NCBI GenBank assembly: GCA_036898135.1
Contig: CM072511.1
Coordinates: forward strand, 163,763,564-163,827,563
DNA length: 64,000 nucleotides
DNA from: Oncomelania hupensis
Taxonomy: Eukaryota; Mollusca; Gastropoda; Littorinimorpha; Pomatiopsidae
Reading direction: 5' to 3'
The position numbers were made by a program, and so were the translations under genes. The notes under the pieces were generated by a model. The model had not been told where the DNA came from and ran no database searches. It saw nothing but the letters and a program-made list of their open reading frames with translations. Positions 1 through 8,591 of the stretch are shown here, in pieces (within the stretch, counting starts at the first letter, position 1; each line of letters opens with the position of its first letter).

Positions 1-86
1 CACCCTACGGGATGTCAGGATTTTGTCTGTCAAGCTGGATGGATCACAGAGGCGAAAAGAGATGAGTTCTGACAGCAGATTTGAAG

Positions 87-813
87 CAGGCATGCCTACC
101 CTCAATTTGAAGTTTCAGTATTAGCTTTTTCAAATTTCAGTATTACTATTACGATTTTGGTATTTACTTTTACTACCTATTGTTTTTGCACTCATCATTT
201 TTGATATTATGCAAAGGATCATAGATTGATTTGCTGCCACAATCTCTTCTTCAAAGCCTCGTAATTCTTCATATGCTGTGGGCCTTCCACGTGCCACTTG
301 ATGTTGTTCATACCACTGGCGGAGATGCCAAACTGGTTGGCATAAATTGTACTTTTGAGTCAGTGCTGCCGCGAATAACGAAAGGACACTTTTCCGAATA
401 CGAGGCAATATATGTCTGCCCCTTGCGCCATTTCTTAGAAGATTCAGATTCACAATCACTTTGCTTAGCCATATTCGTTTGGACGCCATGTTTTGAATTC
501 TGTCTCACGAGCACCGATCTTCACTGCGACGGCGCAAAAACTGGTTCGGCAAACTTCAGTGCCTCTACCGAAAACTTCGATGCCACGTGTCTCTACTGCT
601 ACTGCGCATTGCGGCATTAAACAAGGTTCGGCTGTCTTCGGAAAAACGTCACGCAGTGCATTACTACAGGCCAACGAGTTCAATTTTTTTCCCAATGTTG
701 GTTTTATTTATTTCCGGACCGTGAAACAACTATCCGTATTTTCCGTAGCGCTTGCCGAGTTTTTCAAATTTCCGGAAAAAATACGGAAATTCTGTATGGG
801 TAGGCATGCCTGG
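87..813. mobile_element. TIR DNA transposon, non-autonomous, ~727 bp
   Basis: The ends are inverted copies of CAGGCATGCCTACCC (87-101 and 798-812). Beyond this the subterminal parts stay loosely inverted, with GTATT and AAATTTC blocks on both sides. The pentamer TGAAG lies directly left (82-86) and right (814-818), as expected of a target duplication. CAG/CTG termini resemble hAT-type elements, but the duplication is shorter than the usual 8 bp, so the superfamily is uncertain. No transposase frame was recognised inside. Confidence 0.65.
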
Positions 814-957
814 TGAAGACAGAGAGTGTAGGCTAGCTGAAAAGAGATAGTATGCAGAGAAAGACAAAGAGAGAAAATGTGTGAGAAAAAGGGAGAGAAA
901 GGGTGAGATGGGGGGATGGATTGAGGAGGGGTAAGGGAGGGGGAAAGAGATATTCAC

Positions 958-1070
958 CTTCTGTTCAACAAGCCCTGGCAGAGTTTTGCGCACATGTTCC
1001 TGTATTCTGTAGAAGGCGACGCTAGGTTCATTGGCAATGGTGTTGATATTCTCCGACAGCTTCTCAGTCA
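958..1070 (-). CDS. BORCS8: BORCS8 (BLOC-1-related complex subunit 8), one internal exon
   Basis: This 113-nt exon has a TTTTCAG acceptor before 1070 and an AAG|GTGAAT donor after 958. It encodes about 37 residues running from TEKLSENINTIANEPS to VRKTLPGLVEQK. From memory this matches the N-terminal third of BORCS8/MEF2BNB, whose hallmark is an ANEPSVA-Y-R-QEHVR block. BORCS8 is a small subunit of BORC, which recruits ARL8 to lysosomes and promotes their kinesin-driven movement to the cell periphery. The first codon (V) is split across the upstream intron. The short first coding exon should lie between about 1.1 and 8.5 kb but was not identified; the downstream exons lie left of the window. 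The gene runs in the same direction as MORF4L1. Confidence 0.85.
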
Positions 1071-1199
1071 CTGAAAACCACATACACAGAAACGAAAATA
1101 CATCACACATGAATTAGATTAAACTGAGATAGAAACATATAAATAATATCAAACAACAGATTCTAATTTTAAAAAAAATCTTAATAGCATGTTGGTTCG

Positions 1200-1460
1200 A
1201 ACCATGATTATTATTATTATCTAGCGTTCTAATCTTATGTAGTGCTTTTCCAGTTCAAGAGCTTCTCAAGGCGCTGACCGATACACGCTCACATTTCAAC
1301 CACTATCACTCAAACATGTGGTAAAAAAGCAGAAAAATTGCTAATAGAAGACAGAAAGGAAATCAAATTTTGATTTTAGAAAATTTTAGATGGAACCTGC
1401 AACCTTCGGCATAGGAAACCGGCGTCTAACCCATTGCACCACGAGTTCCCCTTAAGACAG
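1200..1460 (-). repeat. tRNA-derived SINE
   Basis: Read on the minus strand, 1455-1380 holds a tRNA-like head with a B-box-like GGTTGCAGGTTCCATC and an A-box-like TGGTGCAATGGGTTAGA. A body follows (1375-1250) that is also present, degraded, at 5010-5115. The end carries an ATT-rich tail at 1208-1222. A pol III retroposon is the best reading. Confidence 0.6.
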
Positions 1461-1484
1461 ATATGCACTTTATAAATCAATGTA

Positions 1485-2156
1485 TTAACTCTTTCCCTGC
1501 CAATCGACGATATATCGTCGATCTGAGCCGCCATGTTTGTGCCAATCGACGATATATCGTCGATTTCAGTATTCCGTTTCGTTCCGTTTTTTTGCGCAGT
1601 CCAATCCAAGTTTTATTTTAACCAAAGAGAGATAACTCTTTCTACTTTCGTTCTCGATCGACAGGCGCGTTTTTTCTTCAAATTGATTCGTTTTTAGAGT
1701 GTTTATTGTGCATTTTACTAAGCATAGTGATGGGCACAATCGACAGTGTGTCAAACTCTGTGATAATAATCAATATAATTTCAAACTGTAAAGTGTATTT
1801 TGATCCTAAATAAATTTTCTTTCTGGTGTGTGAAGCTGATTCAGTGATTGGAATTATTCCTCCAGATTTGTTTTATAACTGTGGTATGTAGAAATATTTT
1901 TATTTTATTTTATCATTTCAAAAAGATCAACATGCTTTCAAAACACATATTTCAATAACATAATCAAATTAACATTTTTGTGGGTTTTTTTCTTATTCTT
2001 CACTCTTTTACCTTTAATTTGATATGAAATATGTCTATTTAACTACTATTATTGAAAGAACAGTAGCTTAAATGCCTAAGGTACTGAACTTTCTTTCCGG
2101 TGCCAGAGAAATGTCTGGCACAAACGTGGAAACATGCCTGGCAGGGAAAGAGTTAA
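1485..2156. mobile_element. piggyBac-type MITE, copy 1 (TTAA target)
   Basis: The element runs from TTAACTCTTTCCCTGCC to its exact inverse at 2140-2156, giving a 17-bp TIR that includes the TTAA target duplication, the piggyBac signature. Just inside the left end are two copies of the perfect 20-bp palindrome ATCGACGATATATCGTCGAT. A nearly identical copy sits at 46232-46906. No transposase is encoded, so it must depend on an enzyme made elsewhere. Confidence 0.85.
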
Positions 2157-2179
2157 TATTACTATTTTATTGACATTTA

Positions 2180-2245
2180 ATGTTGTATGCAATGTGGTGG
2201 CCCAACGACTTTTGAGTTACAGGATAGATATAGGATTGTAATTTG
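2180..2245 (-). repeat. Rep-C fragment
   Basis: A short block reading GTGGCCCAACGACTTTTGAG and on to GGATAGATATAGG. It is related to 15465-15520 (same strand) and, inverted, to 3450-3510. It looks like the end of a dispersed repeat whose full length cannot be defined here. Confidence 0.45.
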
Positions 2246-3060
2246 TATACAATCATGTTACCTTTGTGTGCTTTGTGATCTAGCTCTGTATCCAGCACAC
2301 TGTCGCGATAAACATTGTGAGTTACGCTTGTCATTCTGCCAAAGAGACTGTCTCCTCCTGAAATGTGATTAAAAGTCAGTTGAAGCAATTTGTATACATA
2401 CAATAATCTCAGAACTGCAAGAAGTGAGAAATAAGCAGGGAACAAAATCTGAAGTAAAAAACATCAATTGTTTGGCTTATCCCGACAGTTAAGCTAATAA
2501 GTGATGACTAGCTAATCAATAGCTTGCCGCTGTGCTGATTTTAAAATGCACAGGACGTGAACCCCAAAAATCAATATGAATTAAGATTACAATTGATAAA
2601 TTATAAATCTACTATCTAGCACTGTAGGCTGTAGCAGTCATGTGACGTCCGTTCGCATTGCAACTACTAGATCCCTGATTGATAACCAAGATCACAGAGA
2701 TCAGTATCAACTGTAAACGATAATAATGGCTTCAAAAACACTAGTTCAAGTGATTGCAAACAGTGGTGGTGCATGCTTTAAAATGTTGAGTTAGAAAGTA
2801 GGGTTGCTCACCGTGCATTATGACAAATTCATAACAAATCCACGGAAGCAGAAGACAAGTCAAGAAAAGACAACTCTATCATAATCTATGAAAGTTCTTA
2901 TTATGCAAATCTTGTCGAAAATCAAAATCATGGTCAACTAATAATATAGCCGATTATTTCCCCGAAAGCATCATGGCAGTGACAATGTACATCGTTAAAA
3001 AATATGAGATTATCATATTTAGAAGAAAAAAACTCACATTTACCATTGCTTGATAGCTTA
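2246..3060. other. No gene seen; AT-rich non-coding
   Basis: Short frames only, with no recognisable exon, repeat boundary or RNA on either strand. It lies between BORCS8 and MORF4L1 on the map and could be intron of BORCS8 if that gene's first exon lies further right. Confidence 0.5.
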
Positions 3061-3093
3061 AAGTAATGGCATCATTGTGTGTATGATAGTATG

Positions 3094-3207
3094 TGTGTGT
3101 GTGTGTGTGTGTGGGATAAATGGGGGGAGGAGGTTATGGAAAGGTAGGGATTGGGGAACATGACATGGAGTTTGCACAGAAGGATCCATGGAGTTTGCAC
3201 AGAAGGA

Positions 3208-3270
<63 letters not shown>

Positions 3271-3324
3271 AGAAGAAGAAGAAGAAGAAGAAGAAGAAGA
3301 AGAAGAAGAAGAAGAAGAAGAGAG
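3094..3324. repeat. Compound microsatellite (GT)n, (GA)n, (GAA)n
   Basis: (TG)n at about 3094-3112, then (GA)n from about 3209 to 3266 passing directly into (GAA)n up to about 3320. All reading frames across it are low-complexity artefacts. Confidence 0.95.
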
Positions 3325-3439
3325 AAAACTTTAAACAAGAGACTCAAATTCACAACCATACTATTTAATTTCTCAGACCATACATTCTTCAAATGCAATT
3401 CCAACATAGGCAGTGTATGTAATAATAATAATAGTTATA

Positions 3440-3640
3440 ATAATACTGGATGCTATCTATCCTATCCCGTAACTCGAAAGCCGTTGGGGCACCACAAATG
3501 ATCGTTTAACCAGCTTTCTCTGACCTCAGCACCTCCCATGGCTTCGCTCAGCATCAAGCCAGTCCATAGTCAAATGTTGTCCTCCCATCTCATTTTCTGT
3601 CTCCCTCTTATTCTGCCTCCTTGCACTGTGCCTTGCAGGA
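3440..3640 (+). repeat. Rep-C with (AAT)n tail, probable retroposon end
   Basis: Starts after an AAT-rich stretch, followed by ACTGGATGCTATCTATCCTA and a CCGTTGGGGCACCAC block shared in inverted orientation with 2180-2245 and 15465-15520. The remainder to 3640 is pyrimidine-rich and unassigned. Confidence 0.45.
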
Positions 3641-3649
3641 TGGTCTTTG

Positions 3650-4232
3650 CAAGGCCTGATACTCTGGTTAGTTATTCATTGCTGATTGCAAAGAGCCAAA
3701 TCAGGACCACAAAATCAAGACCACCACTTCCTGAAAAAGGACCTGTCCCTGATCCGCATAAAAGATTTGCCGAAACAACCCTAGTAGTAACACGGAAGGG
3801 CACTCCACCAGCCGATCACTTTACAATAAAGACATCCCACGCAGGGGTCGCTGAGGCTATACTCTAAATTTATCGAACCCCCATTTACAAAAACAAAATA
3901 GATTATAAACATGATTATAAAATATCAACAAAACACATACATATAAAATGCCTACATTGCCAAATAACAACATCATAGAAAGCCCCAGTGATCACCTGGC
4001 AGAAAGCGTCCAATATTCCCAAGCTGATCGAACAGACTTCACACACAAATGAGGAGTTTTGTCCTGGAAGAGTTTTGAAGAAAAACGGTAGGTAACTGGT
4101 TAGTATAGTAGATTGATAGAACAGAGCAGGAATGAGAAAGAACAAAGGAGAAATACAGTGACAGTGGGAACTAGCATTACATTTCCAGAAAGTGGGGATA
4201 CATTTCATACTGAAATCCCCGGCACCCCCACA
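3650..4232 (-). repeat. Rep-A copy 1 (dispersed repeat)
   Basis: Rep-A is the main repeat family here. In sense orientation a unit begins near a GGGGGTGCCGGGG block followed at once by TATAAATAGTATCCCC, a strong TATA-like motif. It runs about 570 bp and ends in GGTCC(T/A)GATTTGGCTC, GTCCGCTGGACCTAAAGC. After that comes a tail of short repeats such as (TGTAA)n or (ATCA)n. Copies share both ends and lie in both orientations. The longest frame is only about 100 codons, so the family looks non-autonomous. This copy is antisense and belongs to a variant subfamily whose 3' end reads AATCAGGACCACAAAATCA. Confidence 0.8.
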
Positions 4233-4314
4233 GGGGAGATACTCTGGTGATGTGGCCATACCATCAGAGTTTCTGTTTCTACACCACTGTGAGCATGTCA
4301 TGGTGTTGTCCAAT

Positions 4315-4408
4315 GGCTGGATGCTATGCTCGCCTCATTCCTAAATCATACTCAAATCGCTGCCATCTGTAACCAACATACGTGCTCACATGTTACAGAC
4401 AATCCTAC
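4315..4408 (-). repeat. SINE-B, left half (split by solo LTR)
   Basis: GGATGCTATGCTCGCC through CACATGTTACAGACAATCCTAC is shared with 28337-28425, which carries the same GCTCACATGTTACAGACAGT block. The other half resumes at 5006, after the LTR insertion. Confidence 0.6.
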
Positions 4409-5005
4409 TGTTACGTTGAAACGCGAACGATAGCATGTCTGAAACGCACATGATAGATCTAATCGTTTCGAATTGCAAAGTATTCAATAATAGAGTTTAT
4501 TTACCTTTGATTTGAGTTTGCGTTGTGGTTAGAGGAAGCTTTGTATAACGTTGATAATTTTAGTTGGTCGATATTATTGGAGAATTCTCTAGATTTGACT
4601 GTTTACTGTCAATAGAAGCTTCGCGAGAGGGCATAGAAATTTTTAGAACATGCTTGGACAGAAAGGAAAGATGTATGACGTAAGACAGTGATGACAAAGT
4701 TAGAAGCGATTGGTTAAATTGCGTCATACTCGATTGATCCAGGGTGTTCGGAAGAAGAGAGAGGCTATATATGTGCCGCACTGGGTTGTGTTGTGTTGTT
4801 GTAAAAGTGAAAAGGCGATTGTATGCAGATGTTGATGTGTGCTGAATAAAAGTGGAAAACTTCATACGAAGACTCAGTGACTTGTATGCTGATTGGACGG
4901 GTTGCATGGATAATCGAATCCGAACTTACACTCATCAGGAGAATTCACGCATTGGGGCTGAATCTACTACTGATAGAAAACACCACCATCAAACGGAGTG
5001 TAACA
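4409..5005 (+). mobile_element. Solo LTR, 597 bp, with 5-bp target duplication CCTAC
   Basis: It starts TGTTAC and ends GTAACA, the canonical inverted TG...CA LTR ends. The pentamer CCTAC flanks both sides exactly (4404-4408 and 5006-5010). Internally there is a TATA-like GGCTATATATG near 4763 and a polyadenylation signal AATAAA near 4845, in the order expected of U3-R-U5. No internal gag/pol follows, so it is a solo LTR left by recombination. Its left part resembles 61160-61520. Confidence 0.85.
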
Positions 5006-5120
5006 CCTACATACACAACAAACACACATTTATCACTCAAACATGTGGTATAAAAACAAGTCGCTATTAGAAGAAAGAAACGAAATCCAATTTTAATTTG
5101 TGAAATCTTAGATTGACTGC
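5006..5120 (-). repeat. SINE-B, right half
   Basis: Continues the repeat interrupted at 4408. The CACTCAAACATGTGGTA block and the stretch after it match the body of the SINE at 1300-1390. The remainder to about 5270 is related less clearly. Confidence 0.55.
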
Positions 5121-5269
5121 ATAAAATACCTCTATTGAAAGTAGGGGGGAAACTGGAGAAAACCCTTGATGACCTGAATAGTCTCGTACCTAAGTCACGT
5201 AAGTTCGCCCATTGCAGGTTCCTCCGTATGCACAGGAATGACAAGGGATTCTGACACAGCATGCACGAA

Positions 5270-5580
5270 TCTCAAAGGCACAGAAAATTATTATAGTTTG
5301 TAATCTTTAGTGTTTCAAAATCCAAACCTAAAATAAAACAACATTAGTACTTTTGCAGTCTTTAGTTTTTGAAACTGTTAATGATTTTAATGGTACTTTT
5401 AAAATTGTTATTTCTACTAGAATGACATGGAGGTAACAACAAATGATCTCATGTTTGTTGCCTAATATTATTACAAATTAATATTAACTTTATTTCTTTT
5501 TTGTTTAGATTTATATAGGTCCAGTGAACTTTTAGCGAAATTAGCTGGACCATAACCGTTATTTATCCAGTAAGACATAC
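5270..5580. other. No gene seen
   Basis: AT-rich DNA with a GGTCCAGTGAACTTT remnant at 5518 that resembles the 3' end of Rep-A. Nothing else was recognised. Confidence 0.5.
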
Positions 5581-5587
5581 AACCTTT

Positions 5588-6090
5588 AACAGCGCACAAC
5601 TGGGTTAAAAGAGGATGCACCCTTGATACGCGTAAAATATCTGCTGAAACAACCCTTACGGCAACACTGAAGGCACTCCTTCAGCCGGTCACTTTACAAC
5701 ACAGGCACCCCATGCAGGGACGATGCGGCTGTACGCTAATTTACCAAACCCCCGTTTACAAAAACAAAACGGAATATAAACAGCATTTTATAAAATATTA
5801 ACAAAACATATAGGCCTACATAGAAAATTCCAACATTGCTAAACAATAATTGTCACAGGAAGCCTTTTTGGCAGAAAACGTTCATAGTCCCAAAGAGAGG
5901 AGAGGGAGAGGTTTTAAGAAAAATCGATAGATGACTGGTCTAGCCAAAAAGATAGTAGATTGATAGTACAGAGTAGGAACAAGAAAAAACAAATAACAAT
6001 AACAGAAACAGTGGGAATTTAAAGCACTAAGTTTCCACAAAGTGAGAATACTATTTATACAGAAATCCCCAGTACCCCTCACGGAAGGTT
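5588..6090 (-). repeat. Rep-A copy 2, diverged
   Basis: Antisense copy. It carries the GAAACAACCCT, CACTTTACAA and GAAATCCCCAGTACCCC landmarks but with many indels, so it is an older insertion than the others. Confidence 0.7.
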
Positions 6091-6099
6091 AATATTAAA

Positions 6100-6900
6100 T
6101 ATCTTTTTCTTCAATTAGTACAAATTCACAACAGGCTGAAAACAAACATTAAACGTTCTCAATGTGAGACACTGTGCATCAACCAAATACCCCAAACTTC
6201 TGTTACCCTTCAACAGTCATGTAATGTTTCATTTTAAAACTGGACTTTTGCATAAAAACAATACAAAATTACCGTACTGAAATATACAAACTGTAACATA
6301 TTGAGAAGACGTGAAGTGTCTACAACAATAGATAGGTAACCATAACGTCTCTATGAACATTTTTATGACGTTGATTGTATGCCGCCACCACTGGAAGTGG
6401 CCTAAGTTACTCATTAAATCTAGAGCTTATTTCAGTCCATGACCATATATATATACCATAACGTTCCATGGTGTCAGAAAAGGGATAACGGCAGCCTAAA
6501 TGGCAAAGCTCTCAGCTATGGACCGGTCATCAAGAAATCTTCCTGGTCTGCGAAAGAAGTTCAGAAGGCTTGCTGAAATAACCTTCAGGGACTGCTAGCA
6601 ATGACCCCAGCCAGCCACAAGGCAACCCATCTTCTACTGTGAGTTGGTGACAAAGGACGAGATGTCTCCAGTTCTTGTCAATGCCGACTTTTTGAAGTAA
6701 CGCTTGACACGTTAACAAAAATGCCAGTAAGCCATGCTTTGTATTCAAGCCTCATTATGGCTCACAGTAGTTTGCAGTGTGCTAGCTACTCAAATCAGGA
6801 TCACAATTTCACTGATTTTCCACTACAAAGAGAAAGCACAATGCAAACATTTTGGAGTCAAAGTCACCAAGGTGCAAAGCATGAACACAAGAGATTCGCA
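6100..6900. other. No gene seen; unassigned intergenic DNA
   Basis: No exon with supported splice sites and no recognised protein on either strand. Short frames at 6530-6915 show no family resemblance. Confidence 0.45.
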
Positions 6901-6916
6901 GTTCGTTATTCATGAC

Positions 6917-7480
6917 TTACAGGGTCCAGCGGACTGCAAAGAGCCCAATCAGGATCACAAAATCAGGACCACAACTTGGTTGAAAGAGAACTCACCCCTG
7001 ATCCGAATAAAAGGTCTGCCGAAACAACCGTAGTGGTAGCACCGAAGGCACTCCACCAGCCGGTCACTTTACAATAAAATCATCCCACGTCTGGGATGCG
7101 GAGGCTATACTCTATCGAACCTCCATTTACAAAAACAAAATAGAATACAAACATCATTATAAAATATCAACAAAACACATACATATAAAATGCCTACCTT
7201 GCTAAATAATATCATAGGAAGCCCTAGCGACCATTTGGCAGAAAGCGTCCAATATTCCAAAGCTGACCCAACAGACCTCGTACACAAATGAGGAGTTTTG
7301 GAAGAGTTTTCAAGAAAAAAGGTAGGTGACTGGTCTAGCAAAGAAGAAGATGGTATGGTAGATTGACAGAACTGAGTAGGAATGAGAACAAAGGAGAAAG
7401 CGACAGTGGGAATTTAAACCACTGAATTTCCAGAAAGTGGGATACAGAAACCCCTAGCACTCCCATGGGGGGAAGAGATT
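6917..7480 (-). repeat. Rep-A copy 3
   Basis: Antisense copy from GGGTCCAGCGGACTGCAAAG to the GCACTCCCATGGGGGG end. It belongs to the same 3' subfamily as copy 1 (ATCAGGACCACAACTTGG). The TATA-containing 5' end is damaged. Confidence 0.75.
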
Positions 7481-7499
7481 CATACCACCATCGTGCTGC

Positions 7500-8270
7500 T
7501 ATGTGTGTAAATACATGAGCGAAATACACAAAGCTGCCAGAAAATCTGAAAAGTTGGGCGAATTGCAAGATCTGGTGAAACAGAGGAAGAATGGGACGAG
7601 GTTAATAATTCTCTCATAATAAGTATACTTATTTATTATTATTGTTGTTTTTTTAAAACTAAAGCTTTCTTTCATCATTTAGATATTATTTTCAGGCTGT
7701 GCATGTGTTGTGCGTCACAAAGCTTGTAATTTTTTTTTTCATTTTCGCTTACTTAGAAGTACTTTCTCATGTAATGTGTTTCAGTTTTCGCTTTTAGTTC
7801 GTTTTTATTTATTTATTTTTAAAATAGTTAAAAAGTATTATTTTCTGCAGCTTGCAGAACCATTTTACCCGAAAGTGTTGAAGAACCACTTGTAATGAAA
7901 GATTTTATGTATTTTATTATTATCAGTATTGTTAACGATTATTAACTCTTAGCGTCCTATAAGGTTTTCTGTACATTTGCGCCTATATCCTGTAAGGATT
8001 TCAAGTGTATGTGTCCCAGAGCAATAATCTGCATTTTTTGCAATGGCATTTGATAGAGATAATGAAAGCGCTTTGATGGAATGTATTGTGGAGCGATTGC
8101 ATTCAGTAAATGAATGTATTAAGGGAAATGTGGGCAAGAAAATATGGATGAACAACAAAAAAATTAAAGAATTATTTTTGATGTAAATTGTAAACGTTGA
8201 TTTGTAAGCATTTACATTCATTTTGCTAGGTTTAATTTATTGAAACAAAACAAAAATGGCTGAACATAAT
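7500..8270. other. No gene seen; downstream of MORF4L1
   Basis: AT-rich DNA beyond the likely MORF4L1 polyadenylation site. No coding exon was recognised. Confidence 0.45.
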
Positions 8271-8273
8271 TTC

Positions 8274-8279
8274 TTTATT
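8274..8279 (-). terminator. Candidate polyadenylation signal of MORF4L1
   Basis: AATAAA on the minus strand, about 315 nt after the MORF4L1 stop codon, the nearest canonical signal downstream. Its use is inferred. Confidence 0.5.
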
Positions 8280-8352
8280 TGTAATAAAGATTTGAATTTT
8301 AAATGAAACAAACTGAATCCACTCTTCTCTAAGTCATCCAAAGATTACCTCT

Positions 8353-8353
<1 letters not shown>

Positions 8354-8415
<62 letters not shown>
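8354..8415. repeat. Homopolymer run of 62 C
   Basis: An uninterrupted C62 tract on the plus strand, followed by CA-rich microsatellite to about 8535. It lies between the MORF4L1 stop and its likely poly(A) signal, so the mRNA 3' UTR would carry a long G run. Confidence 0.9.
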
Positions 8416-8418
<3 letters not shown>

Positions 8419-8591
8419 AGTACAGCGGCTTCCACAAGTACACACCGGTAAGCACATACACAGAAAGCAAGCACACACACACACACACCGGGAGCACACA
8501 CAAATATATATTCACACACACACATATCGCACACACATGAGCATTCACTCTGATTTCATGGAATCTCACACAGATCATATGCAAACACACT

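Noticed and set aside
3072..3501. Arg/Glu/Lys-rich proteins
   Set aside because: Microsatellite translations.
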